A program made the position numbers and the translations under genes. A DNA stretch of 64,000 nt. Source: Fen-1359 sp963710355 (GTDB lineage: Bacteria; Planctomycetota; Phycisphaerae; Sedimentisphaerales; Anaerobacaceae). This document shows, one piece after another, positions 1-7,675 of this stretch (its first letter is position 1; each line of letters opens with the position of its first letter). The notes beneath the pieces were generated by a model. That model was not told the origin of the DNA and did not search any database. It saw only the letters and a list, made by a program, of their open reading frames with translations. Location: NCBI GenBank assembly GCA_963710355.1, contig CAVPZU010000003.1:186001-250000 (forward strand), given 5' to 3'.

Positions 1-289
1 TGTCCTCAGCGGAGGCGAACCGGCTGCTATCGTTATCATTGATGCCACAGTCAGGCTGCTGGCAGGCGCTCTCGGCGATGAAAACTCCGCCAAAGACGAG
101 TCCTTCAGCAATTCTGTCAGCAAACTTCTCGAATACCCCCAATATACAAGGCCGGAAGTCTTCAAAAATTTAAATGTCCCAGAAATCCTTCTAAGCGGCG
201 ACCACGCAAAAATTGCCGACTGGCGCCGCCTCCAGGCCCTCGAAAGAACCCGAAAATGGCGGCCAGACCTCCTCGAAAAACATCAATAA
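1..289 (+). CDS. trmD: tRNA (guanine-N1)-methyltransferase, C-terminal end (partial)
   Basis: This is the 3' end of an open frame that enters from the left edge and stops at TAA 287-289. The visible 95 residues contain the typical TrmD C-terminus: LSGGEPAA near the start, then LLEYPQYTRP, then VPEILLSGDH, and finally WRRLQALERT. TrmD methylates G37 of tRNAs that read codons starting with C or G, using S-adenosylmethionine, and works as a knotted SPOUT dimer. The LSGGE segment belongs to the SAM-binding knot. The next gene is rplS, 127 bp downstream; trmD-rplS is a widely conserved pair, which supports the call. The start lies outside the window. Confidence 0.93.
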   Translation, partial: VLSGGEPAAIVIIDATVRLLAGALGDENSAKDESFSNSVSKLLEYPQYTRPEVFKNLNVPEILLSGDHAKIADWRRLQALERTRKWRPDLLEKHQ

Positions 290-416
290 CCCCCCAAAAA
301 AAGACTTGTCTTATTTCCTAAAACTGCTATACTGCCCCTTTCCGAAAACAACCTGATTGGCTTCTTTATGAATTTACTGACTTAAAATTTTTCAAAATCC
401 GCAGGAGTTAGAAAAA

Positions 417-800
417 GTGAAAACAGAAATCCTCAAAGCAGTTGAGAGTAAAAACCTCAAAAAGGATATACCTCATTTCGAAGTAGGCGATACCGTCGAT
501 GTCCATTGCAAAATCGTCGAAGGCGACAAGGAACGCGTCCAGGTCTTCAGCGGAACCGTCATCGCCCGAAGAGGCAGCGGTATCAGCGAAACCTTCACCG
601 TCCGAAGAATCGTCGCAGGCGAAGGCGTCGAAAGAATCTTCCCCATCCACTCACCCGGCGTCGTCGATATAAAGGCAACGCGAAGCGGCAGAACCAGAAG
701 GGCGAAATTGTATTATCTGCGAAAGAGAACAGGCAAGGCGGTTAAACTATCCCAGAAATACAGTGAACACGCCGCAGAAAATTCAACAGCAAACGCCTAA
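417..800 (+). CDS. rplS: 50S ribosomal protein L19
   Basis: The 127 residues match the L19 family in length and pattern: the N-terminal FEVGDTVDVHCKI strand, GTVIARRGSG and ETFTVRRI in the SH3-like core, then RIFPIHSPGV and the basic segment AKLYYLRKRTGKAVKL. L19 sits at the interface of the 30S and 50S subunits. The start is GTG at 417, preceded by a purine-rich GGAG (404-407). It follows trmD, as in many bacteria. The last 14 residues, rich in Ala, Glu and Asn, are beyond the usual L19 end. Confidence 0.97.
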   Translation: MKTEILKAVESKNLKKDIPHFEVGDTVDVHCKIVEGDKERVQVFSGTVIARRGSGISETFTVRRIVAGEGVERIFPIHSPGVVDIKATRSGRTRRAKLYYLRKRTGKAVKLSQKYSEHAAENSTANA

Positions 801-878
801 AATTGCGGCAAACCGACAATGACAAAATATTAATCATTCGCTATTTATCATTTATCACTAATCATTTATCATTATTTT
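801..878. repeat. Phrase-repeat spacer (TTATCATTTATCAYTAAT family)
   Basis: The 78-bp gap between rplS and yraN is a run of near-repeats of the words ATTTATCA and AATCATT. It is AT-rich and low in complexity. It belongs to the degenerate intergenic phrase repeats seen throughout the window. Confidence 0.5.
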
Positions 879-1269
879 ATGCTTTTCTGGAAAAAAAGAT
901 TGTTCTCCGACCAAAAACTGCTCGGCCGCTGGGGCGAAAAACGCTGTCTAAAATTCCTCAAACGAAAAGGACTCCATCCCCTAACCCGCAACTTCTCCTG
1001 CAAGCTCGGCGAAATCGACCTCATTATGGTTGACAGCATCGGCTCAATCGTCTTTGTCGAGGTAAAATGTCGCTCAAATGAAAACTTCACCCCGACCGAA
1101 ACACTCATTACTGCCGACAAGCAACAAAAAATGTCCAACACCGCCCGAGTACTTTTTAAAAACCCACAATATTGATAACCGCCCCTACCGTTTCGACATC
1201 GTTACAATAGTTCTCGACAGCAATGGCCGCCAGCAAATCAACCATTACGAAAACGCCTTTGTTTTATAA
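879..1269 (+). pseudogene. yraN: YraN/UPF0102 family nuclease-like protein, frameshifted
   Basis: The first frame (879-1175) gives a clear UPF0102 N-terminus: LLGRWGEKRCLKFLKRKG, then NFSCKLGEIDLIM and IVFVEVKCR, the Holliday-junction-resolvase-like fold with E-x-D and E-V-K. The frame then stops at TGA. A frame displaced by one base continues with NIDNRPYRFDIVTIVLD and ends NAFVL, exactly the UPF0102 C-terminus (RFDvv...nAF). One base too many in the CCC at about 1164-1166, after a T5A5 run, explains the break. Joined, the protein would be about 130 residues, a normal family length. The biochemical role of YraN is not established. It could be a real pseudogene, but the intact flanks suggest an indel error. 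Confidence 0.85.
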
Positions 1270-1331
1270 AAAATATTTTTTACCAACCTGCATTTTACAA
1301 ATTACCACTCACCGGTTACCATAAACCATTT

Positions 1332-2150
1332 ATGGAACTGATTGATACACATTGTCATTTAACTTTCGAGCAATTACTCAGTAATGTTGATGCTGTCTTG
1401 CAGCGCAGCAGCGAGGCCGGCGTCACAAGCTGGATTACCGTCGGCACAGACACAAACGAAAACAAAAAGGCCCTATCCCTTTCCGATAAATACCAAAACC
1501 TCTACGTGGCCCTCGGCATTCATCCGCACGAGGCAAAAAAAACGAATGAGGCCGACCTCAAAGAACTCCAACAACAAGCCAAATCCGACGAAGGCGGAAA
1601 GGTCGTCGCCATCGGCGAGACAGGTCTCGATTACCATTACGATTTTTCGCCCCCGCTGCTTCGGTTTGCGAAGCAAAACGGCGGGGGCGACCAGACCGGA
1701 CTTTTCAAGGCACATCTTCAAATCGCTGCCGAATTAAATCTGCCCGTTGTCATCCACTCAAGAGAGGCCTTCGATGATACTGTAAAAATCCTGAACGATT
1801 ATCGAAGCAGTTTGAAAAAAGTGGTTTTTCATTGTTTCAGCTACAGCCCCGAGCAGGCCAAAATTTTACTGGATTACGGATATTTTCTATCCTTTACCGG
1901 CGTCGTCACATTTAAAGGTGCAGCCCTTACCAAGGAAGCCGCAAAGATTGTCCCGCTCGACAGACTTATGATTGAAACCGACTGCCCCTATATGACCCCG
2001 GCGCCGATGAGAAAGCAGAAAGACAACGAACCCGCCTTTCTTATTCACACCGCCAAATTCCTCGCTGAATTAAGACAGTTGCCTCTCGAAGATTTCGCAA
2101 ACGCAGTCACCTCCACCAGCCGTTCCTTTTTTGGCCTCACCAAAAAATAA
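1332..2150 (+). CDS. tatD: TatD family metal-dependent DNase
   Basis: The 272-residue TIM-barrel hydrolase has all TatD metal-binding signatures: DTHCHL at residues 5-10, GIHPHE, GETGLDYHYD, VIHSR, FHCFS and ETDCPY near residue 210. The family removes nucleotides from DNA 3' ends and is used in DNA repair and fragmentation. One oddity is clear: between DFSP and DQTGLFKAHLQ, where family members run straight on, there are about 12 extra residues (PLLRFAKQNGGG). They are encoded by a palindrome at 1647-1690, so a short repeat has entered the gene in frame. The extra loop lies on the surface between barrel elements and probably does not abolish function. Confidence 0.93.
   Translation: MELIDTHCHLTFEQLLSNVDAVLQRSSEAGVTSWITVGTDTNENKKALSLSDKYQNLYVALGIHPHEAKKTNEADLKELQQQAKSDEGGKVVAIGETGLDYHYDFSPPLLRFAKQNGGGDQTGLFKAHLQIAAELNLPVVIHSREAFDDTVKILNDYRSSLKKVVFHCFSYSPEQAKILLDYGYFLSFTGVVTFKGAALTKEAAKIVPLDRLMIETDCPYMTPAPMRKQKDNEPAFLIHTAKFLAELRQLPLEDFANAVTSTSRSFFGLTKK
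1647..1690. repeat. Imperfect palindrome inserted in frame in tatD
   Basis: The arms TCGCCCCCGC (1647-1656) and GCGGGGGCGA (1681-1690) are exact complements. Inside them TGCTTCG (1657-1663) pairs with CGAAGCA (1669-1675) around a GTTTG loop. The coding effect is about 36 extra bases, a multiple of three, so the tatD frame is kept. Confidence 0.8.
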
Positions 2151-2341
2151 AAATCGTTCCTTCTTGCTCTAAAAAAGCTGACCCGGCCCTGCCGGAGCAT
2201 TTGCTTATTGACATCCAAACCAAAAAAATTGTATATTGAAAACAAAGGATTGTCAGCAGAAGCCTGTAAAAGGACAAAAAAGGTACGCAAGGCTTAAAAC
2301 TGCCCTTTCGGGCCTGTCTGCAAATTTTCAGGAGCAAAGAG

Positions 2342-3712
2342 ATGGACCCTTCAATCTTCAAGGCTTACGACATAAGAGGCATTTACCCCGACCAGATAGA
2401 CGAGGATGCCGCCTGGAAAATCGGCTACGCAAGTGCCCAATTCCTCAGTTCCCTTCTTTCCGGTTACGCACGCGGCCAGGCCAACTGCCATTGTATTTGT
2501 GTCGGCTATGATATGCGAACGCACAGCAAATCCCTCGCCGACGCACTCGCTGAAGGTATGAATTCAATTGGGACAAATGTTATCGACATCGGTATGATTG
2601 ATACGCCGCAAATGTATTTTGCCATCAACCACCTCAGCACCTGCGGCGGCGTCCAGGTCACCGCATCCCACAATCCCGCCAAATATAATGGCTTCAAAAT
2701 TTCAGGCCAGCAGGCCAGACCCATCGGTGTCAACACCGGCCTCAAGGACATCGAACACATCGCTCTCGCCCTCCTGCATACAAAAGGCAAACCAAAAGGC
2801 TCGGTAGAAAAATATGACATCACGCCGTATTACAGAGAACACGTGTTGAAATTTCTCAGGCCGAACATTAGAAAAATGAAAATCGCAATCGACGCCTCTA
2901 ACGGAATGGCAGGCAAAATGGTCCCCCTGATTTTCGGCGACCTGCCCATAGAAATTATCCCTCTCAATTTTGAGCATACCGGCATCTTCAAACACGAGCC
3001 GAACCCGCTCATAGAGGAAAATCTCAATGATGTGAAGGCCGCCGTCAAAAAACACGCCTGCGATTTCGGCATCTGCTTCGACGGCGACGCCGACAGACTA
3101 ATGGTCGTCGACGAACAGGCTAACAATATCAGCTGCGACCTCCTCACCGCCCTTCTTGCTCCATATTTCCTGCAAACCTCTCGCGGCGCAACCATTGTTT
3201 ATGACCTGCGCAGCAGTATGGTCGTCGCCGAAGAGGTAATCAAATTCGGCGGAACACCCCGCCGAGAACGCGTCGGACACGCCTTCATCAAAAAGGCTAT
3301 GCGCGATACCCACGCCGTCTTCGGCGGCGAACTCTCAGGACACTTCTATTATCGCGATAACTTCTACGCCGATTCCGCTTTTGTCACACTCGTCCATCTT
3401 ATCAACATCGTCAGCCTCGCTGAAACGCCGTTAAGCCGGCTCATCGAACCGTTAAAAAGATACTTCAGCAGCGGCGAAATCAACTTCAAAGTCGATGACA
3501 AACAGAAAAAAATGGATGAGCTCGAAAAAAAATATGCTGCCGGCCAGACCGACCACCTCGACGGCATCACAATCCGCTTCAAGGACTGGTGGTGCAACTG
3601 CAGACCCAGCAACACTGAACCCCTGCTTCGCCTCAATATCGAAACAAAAAGCAGGGAAATTTTAGACCAGAAAATAGATGAAATCACAAAAATTCTCGGC
3701 CAACCCGTCTGA
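2342..3712 (+). CDS. manB: Phosphomannomutase/phosphoglucomutase
   Basis: This 456-residue alpha-D-phosphohexomutase interconverts sugar 6-phosphate and 1-phosphate, feeding GDP-mannose or UDP-glucose synthesis for surface polysaccharide. The four domain marks are in order: N-terminal FKAYDIRGIYPDQID, the phosphoserine loop VTASHNPAKYNGFK near residue 108, the Mg loop CFDGDADRLM near residue 247, the sugar-binding loop GGELSGHFYY near residue 330, and the phosphate-binding loop RPSNTEPLLRLNIE near residue 420. The start follows GGAGCAAAGAG upstream of ATG 2342. Specificity for mannose versus glucose cannot be decided from sequence alone, so the symbol is tentative. Confidence 0.92.
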   Translation: MDPSIFKAYDIRGIYPDQIDEDAAWKIGYASAQFLSSLLSGYARGQANCHCICVGYDMRTHSKSLADALAEGMNSIGTNVIDIGMIDTPQMYFAINHLSTCGGVQVTASHNPAKYNGFKISGQQARPIGVNTGLKDIEHIALALLHTKGKPKGSVEKYDITPYYREHVLKFLRPNIRKMKIAIDASNGMAGKMVPLIFGDLPIEIIPLNFEHTGIFKHEPNPLIEENLNDVKAAVKKHACDFGICFDGDADRLMVVDEQANNISCDLLTALLAPYFLQTSRGATIVYDLRSSMVVAEEVIKFGGTPRRERVGHAFIKKAMRDTHAVFGGELSGHFYYRDNFYADSAFVTLVHLINIVSLAETPLSRLIEPLKRYFSSGEINFKVDDKQKKMDELEKKYAAGQTDHLDGITIRFKDWWCNCRPSNTEPLLRLNIETKSREILDQKIDEITKILGQPV

Positions 3713-3745
3713 AACTATTTGTCGCTAATTTGGAGCATTCAAACT

Positions 3746-4054
3746 ATGCAGATAAATACAAAAACCTTCGAAACAAAAAACGGCCCCGTCGAAGGCATAC
3801 AGGTAAAATGGTCCGGCTTCAGTATCCTTCTCGCTGTCGGCTCGAAGGGTTTCCTGGCCTGCCCCGCTGTTGATACAGATGCTTGCCAAAGATACGGAGT
3901 TGCGGCAGCCCTCGTTGAAAGCACGCCGGACAACCCTATCGGAACCCTCGAACGATTCCCTGCCCGCAATGTCACGAAGGTCAACGAAAAGGCCTCCGCC
4001 ATCGGCATAAAAGAAGGTATGGCCGTTAATGCCGCCTTTAATTTGATTGCTTAA
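3746..4054 (+). CDS. DUF1805 domain protein
   Basis: A small soluble protein of about 102 residues. I place the start at ATG 3746 (MQINTKTFETKN) because GGAG lies about 10 bases upstream; an upstream in-frame start at 3719 would add nine residues. The pattern VKWSGFSILLAVGSKGFLAC, followed by AVDTDACQRYGVAAALVE and ending with a run of small residues, matches my recollection of the DUF1805 family, which is common in archaea and scattered in bacteria and has no known activity. It follows the phosphohexomutase by 33 bp and may be cotranscribed with it. Confidence is good for a real gene, moderate for the family. Confidence 0.7.
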   Translation: MQINTKTFETKNGPVEGIQVKWSGFSILLAVGSKGFLACPAVDTDACQRYGVAAALVESTPDNPIGTLERFPARNVTKVNEKASAIGIKEGMAVNAAFNLIA

Positions 4055-4089
4055 CAGGGCCGGTCTGCTGCCTCGACTTGCCCACTGCG

Positions 4090-4104
4090 TCCGCCTTCGG
4101 CGGA
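4090..4104. repeat. 15-bp palindrome TCCGCC-TTC-GGCGGA
   Basis: Exact copy of the dispersed palindrome, in the short gap between the DUF1805 gene and the next gene. The flanking bases G and C extend the stem to 17 bp. Confidence 0.85.
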
Positions 4105-4151
4105 CAGGAGCGGGGGCACAAGGCAGGTTAAACAGAAAGGATGTGCATATT

Positions 4152-4976
4152 ATGAAAAAAATATATTACGTATTCTTAATAACGTTATCTTTATCAATTT
4201 CTCCGCTAACCGCCCTGACCGCTGACAACATTACCCCAGGCCGGCAGCCGCTCTTGACAGGATACCTGAACCCGGCTCTAATTGGGATAAGAGCCATCAG
4301 GGTGGCCGTTTTCCCCCCAAATGCCGTACTCGGAGCAGACGACATACTTTCGGCAAATATGAAAGCTGCCGTAGAAAGGAAACTTGCCGAATCAGACCCG
4401 CGCCTCGCCGCCCTCCTCCAGCAAGGTTTCAACCCCACACTCCTCGACCCGCCCTTCATAAGAATCAATATTAACAAGTTCTCCCTGATTCCCACAGGCT
4501 ACCCCGTCTTTTCCGTTCAAACAACACTTTCTGCCAACGTCCCTCTCGAAAGTAATCCTGTCGTTTTCTCAAGGGTTGATGTCTGGTCGAGGATGGACAC
4601 AATCCAGACCCAGAATGTCAATGCGGAAGTTGCGGCGGTAATGAGCCTGATTAGCAAACATATTGACGAATTTGTAAAGGATTTCAGCCTCGCAAATGCC
4701 GCACCTGTCCTGCCGGCTGATTCTAACAATATCAAAATCACAACCCCCCAAAAACCTCAAACAAGCACTAAACCAAAAACAGAGTTAAAACCTCAGGCAC
4801 CGCCGACCGATAATCAGTCCCAGCACAATTACGTCTCTTCAAAAAATAGTAAAATCTTTCACAAACCCGACTGCACCTGGGTCAAAAACATACTCCCGCA
4901 AAACCTCGTATTCTACAAAACAAGAGATGAGGCAATCGCAGCCAGCAAACAACCCTGCAAAAAATGTCAGCCATAG
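4152..4976 (+). CDS. Secreted protein with C-terminal Ada-type zinc-binding motif
   Basis: The start at ATG 4152 gives a standard signal peptide (MKKIYYVFLITLSLSIS, then a cut near LTALTA), preceded by AAAGGA. The mature part of about 250 residues has no family I recognise over residues 25-200; a Pro/Lys/Thr/Gln-rich linker follows (about 200-225). The last 45 residues carry HKPDCTW, then a hydrophobic strand and RDEAIAASKQPCKKC. This H-x3-C...C-x2-C layout is that of the metal-binding domain at the N-terminus of Ada, which in other bacteria also occurs alone on secreted nucleases and surface proteins. Function unknown; a zinc-stabilised extracellular protein is the inference. Confidence 0.7.
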   Translation: MKKIYYVFLITLSLSISPLTALTADNITPGRQPLLTGYLNPALIGIRAIRVAVFPPNAVLGADDILSANMKAAVERKLAESDPRLAALLQQGFNPTLLDPPFIRININKFSLIPTGYPVFSVQTTLSANVPLESNPVVFSRVDVWSRMDTIQTQNVNAEVAAVMSLISKHIDEFVKDFSLANAAPVLPADSNNIKITTPQKPQTSTKPKTELKPQAPPTDNQSQHNYVSSKNSKIFHKPDCTWVKNILPQNLVFYKTRDEAIAASKQPCKKCQP

Positions 4977-5062
4977 TTCATTCGTCCCCTGTGCTCTATT
5001 TGGAATCGCCCTCAAGATTTTACTCCAACACCTTTTAAAATAAATTTTGTTAAATATTTACC

Positions 5063-5103
5063 AAACGAGTCTTGACTTTTTATTCGTTTATGCTAATGAT
5101 AAT
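5063..5103 (+). promoter_or_regulatory. Possible promoter/operator of the XRE-S24 gene
   Basis: TTGACT and GATAAT are good hexamers but are separated by 20 bp, longer than the usual 17. AAACGA and TCGTTT form an inverted repeat across the -35 box. If used, the message would be nearly leaderless. Confidence 0.3.
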
Positions 5104-5106
5104 ATT

Positions 5107-5883
5107 ATGTCTTTAGGCAATATAATAAGAAACAAAAGGGAAGAGAAGAAACTAACCCTCGATGAGGTCAGCAGGCAGACGGGCTTTTCAAAACCATATT
5201 TGTCAACCATTGAGACCGGAAAAGTAAAAAATCCGCCCAGCGACGACCTCCTGATAAAGCTTGAAAAACTGCTCGGCTTCGAGCCAGGCCTCCTGCTCCA
5301 CATCGCACATATGGAACGACTGCCTTCCGATATCCGCCAGGGCTATGAATCCGTCCAGGCCGAAAATCAAAAATGGCGACAATTCATAAAAAATCTTATC
5401 AACAAAAAAACCGACGCCGCCGGTCTCGATTCGCTGCTCACCGAAAGCAATCTAAGCACCAAACAGGACCCCGCAACAATCGCAGCAGGAAAGTTTGTTC
5501 CTGTTATCAATAAAGTCGCCGCAGGCTACCCCGCCGATTTCGACGACCTCAGTTACCCCGCAGGCATCGCCGATGATTATGTCCGCTGTCCGGACATCCA
5601 CGACCCCGACGCATTCGCAGTCAGGGTTATCGGCGACTCGATGGAGCCGAAATTCAAAGAAGGCGACATCGTCGTCTTTTCACCCGCCGTCGAAGTCCGC
5701 AGCGGCGACGACTGTTTTATCCGTTTCGCTATGCCGCACGAGACAACCTTTAAAAGGGTCTTCTTCGAGCCGGAAAATCAGGTTCGCCTTCAGCCCAGAA
5801 ACGACAAATACCCTCCTCTGATTGTCGAAGGCAAAAGAATCAACGGCCTCTACAAAGCCGTCATAAAATACGAAATTTTATAA
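5107..5883 (+). CDS. XRE-family transcriptional regulator with S24 (LexA-like) domain
   Basis: The start is taken at ATG 5107 (MSLGNIIRNKREEKK). The N-terminal 65 residues form a helix-turn-helix (TLDEVSRQTGFSKPYLSTIETG). The C-terminal half is a LexA/CI-type S24 domain: VIGDSMEPKFKEGDIVVF carries the serine, and TTFKRVFFEPENQ the lysine of the Ser-Lys dyad. Such proteins act as repressors whose binding may be relieved by self-cleavage or ligand binding; no Ala-Gly cleavage site is obvious, though AAGYP before the S24 fold is a candidate. Just upstream lie TTGACT (5072-5077) and GATAAT (5098-5103), with AAACGA/TCGTTT arms (5063-5068, 5084-5089) that could be an operator. The gene stands alone. 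Confidence 0.85.
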   Translation: MSLGNIIRNKREEKKLTLDEVSRQTGFSKPYLSTIETGKVKNPPSDDLLIKLEKLLGFEPGLLLHIAHMERLPSDIRQGYESVQAENQKWRQFIKNLINKKTDAAGLDSLLTESNLSTKQDPATIAAGKFVPVINKVAAGYPADFDDLSYPAGIADDYVRCPDIHDPDAFAVRVIGDSMEPKFKEGDIVVFSPAVEVRSGDDCFIRFAMPHETTFKRVFFEPENQVRLQPRNDKYPPLIVEGKRINGLYKAVIKYEIL

Positions 5884-5987
5884 TTTACTGAATCACACCG
5901 CTCGTAATAAATCCGAAGCAAAAAGACAATAAAACTAAATCCGCCATCGGCAATTCCGCAATTTTGAACTTTGATTTTTGATTTTGT

Positions 5988-6752
5988 CTAATCAACTCTC
6001 TGGTCCGCAACCGCTAAAACCAGTGCAAAAACTTTCGCAGCACCTGCATCTTTCAATTGTCTCGCACACTCATTCAAAGTCGCACCTGTTGTCTTTACAT
6101 CATCGACCAAGCAAATCTTTTTCCCGATGTAAGGGTGCCTGTATCGAACCGCAAATGCGCCTTCAACATTTTTCAATCGCTGATGCACACTTGCCATCGA
6201 TGTCTGCTTTTTTGTCCTGCGAATCCGTACAAAATCGGTATTCACCTTCGCAGCCGGATGAATCAATCGCTCTGCCAAAATCTGCGACTGGTTATAACCT
6301 CTTCGCATCTTACTCGTCCAGTGCAGAGGCACAGGAACAAAATAGTCTATCTCCCCCAAAAACGTGCTGCCCGATAACGCCGAATTAGCTAAAAAACTGA
6401 GAGTTTTTGTTGCCTTTCCGCTGTCACTCTTAAATGAAAGTATCATTTCCCGCAGTGACTGCTCATATATACCGCACCTCGCTATGGCGTCAAAAAAAAT
6501 CTCTTCCTCCCTGCATCGAGGACAGCTGCCACCAAAAACGGCATACTCGCTCACATCTCTGCCGCACCGCCTGCAATAATTGCCGCTTGTCGCCAGATTT
6601 AATTGCTGCCCGCAGGAGCTGCACAAATCGCCGTCCGCCTCAAAAATAACCTCGCGGCAGTTGATACACCGTTTAGCCCAAAGCAAACGGTTCAATGCCG
6701 CCAAGCCGGCAGCAAAAAACCCTTTCACCTTGTTTATCGATTGCTTTGTCAT
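5988..6752 (-). CDS. comF: ComF family phosphoribosyltransferase-like protein
   Basis: The 254 residues have the ComF layout. An N-terminal zinc ribbon carries cysteine pairs (CINC, CSSC, CRRC, CPRC between residues 29 and 80). A double-zinc region is followed by a type I PRTase fold with PVPLHWTSKMRRGYNQSQ and the PRPP-binding loop CLVDDVKTTGATLNE near residue 222. ComF is needed for DNA uptake in naturally competent bacteria, where it acts in the cytoplasm with the ComFA helicase; many non-competent genomes also carry it. It is the last gene of the minus-strand group that starts with the PEP-CTERM gene, 79 bp after the pseudopilin. Confidence 0.9.
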   Translation of the reverse strand: MTKQSINKVKGFFAAGLAALNRLLWAKRCINCREVIFEADGDLCSSCGQQLNLATSGNYCRRCGRDVSEYAVFGGSCPRCREEEIFFDAIARCGIYEQSLREMILSFKSDSGKATKTLSFLANSALSGSTFLGEIDYFVPVPLHWTSKMRRGYNQSQILAERLIHPAAKVNTDFVRIRRTKKQTSMASVHQRLKNVEGAFAVRYRHPYIGKKICLVDDVKTTGATLNECARQLKDAGAAKVFALVLAVADQRVD

Positions 6753-6890
6753 TTTTCCGTCTTTCGTCCTCTGTCCTCCGTCCTCCGCCTTTCACTTCAT
6801 AATTCAAAATTGGATGTTGGATATTGGATATTCATTTTTTCTGTCCTCCGCCCTCCGTCCTCTGTTTTCTGTTCTCTGGAGTTGATTTTA
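6753..6890. repeat. Low-complexity CTGTCCTCCGTC phrase repeat
   Basis: Around 6765-6880 the plus strand repeats the words CTGTCCTCCG, CCTCCGTCCTC and TTTTCTGTTCTCTG, with a TTGGATGTTGGATATTGGATATT run in between. The repeat runs into the 3' end of the pseudopilin gene, so its last dozen residues (ENRKQRTEGGGQKK) are encoded by repeat. Confidence 0.6.
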
Positions 6891-7659
6891 AATCGTAAGC
6901 GCTATTGTCAATAGATAAAAAGCCGACCTTAACGACATTTTGCTTATTATACTCATCGATAATGGCTTTGCTCTCCGTTTCTGAATATCTTTCGCTGACG
7001 CTTTCAACCCTGCCGTCGCAATACGCCACATTCGTCCTACCGAGATGTCGATACCCCTGTGTGCCTGCGTATCTGTCGGCACTGGCAAAATCCTTGTCGA
7101 GTTTGCCCGCCTGCGGCGAACGCATATATTTATCGGCGCCGAGCACAAACTCCCCATCGCCGAAAATCGCACAATCCCCACTCCTGCCAATCTCATCAAT
7201 CTTGCTCGATTTGCTGCCCACAATCGTCCCAAAAACCGAAACAAGAAAACCTCCTATATAGCTCGCATTATAATTATACCCCGTAAATGGGTCGCCGACA
7301 GAATTTGAATTGCCCTTAAACGATGGACACTGCTGAATCTCCAAAATCGTTTTACCCTGCCAGAGAAAGCCCGTTGTGCACTCCTTCAACTGGCCCGCCT
7401 CGAATGTCCTGAAAAAATCCCACTCTTTCTGTTCGCCTGTGTTACTAAAATCCATAAAACCGGCCAGTGGATAAAACCCGTCATTATTGCAGGTATAAAT
7501 GTTCGCTGCCAAAACCATCTGCCGCAGCCTGCCCTGACAAATCAAATTTCTACACTGCTCCTCTGCTCTCCTGATACACGGCAGCATAATAGATAAAAGC
7601 AAAGATACAACGGATATAACTACCAACACCTCTATTAACGTAAAAGCCTTCCTGCGCAT
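6832..7659 (-). CDS. H-x9-DG type pseudopilin (prepilin N-terminal methylation domain)
   Basis: Starting at ATG 7659, the protein opens MRRKAFTLIEVLVVISVV, a type IV prepilin leader with the invariant Glu at +5 and one hydrophobic helix; the residue before the cut is Ala rather than the usual Gly. Near the C-terminus HLGRTNVAYCDG fits the H-x9-DG motif found in the large pseudopilin families of Planctomycetota. A GAAGGGGAAAAGGG ribosome site precedes the start; longer in-frame starts exist but are not needed. It should be processed by a prepilin peptidase and sit in the cell envelope, perhaps as a pseudopilin of a type II-like system. It begins 17 bp after the dockerin gene. Confidence 0.85.
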   Translation of the reverse strand: MRRKAFTLIEVLVVISVVSLLLSIMLPCIRRAEEQCRNLICQGRLRQMVLAANIYTCNNDGFYPLAGFMDFSNTGEQKEWDFFRTFEAGQLKECTTGFLWQGKTILEIQQCPSFKGNSNSVGDPFTGYNYNASYIGGFLVSVFGTIVGSKSSKIDEIGRSGDCAIFGDGEFVLGADKYMRSPQAGKLDKDFASADRYAGTQGYRHLGRTNVAYCDGRVESVSERYSETESKAIIDEYNKQNVVKVGFLSIDNSAYDLKSTPENRKQRTEGGGQKK

Positions 7660-7675
7660 TTCCCTTTTCCCCTTC

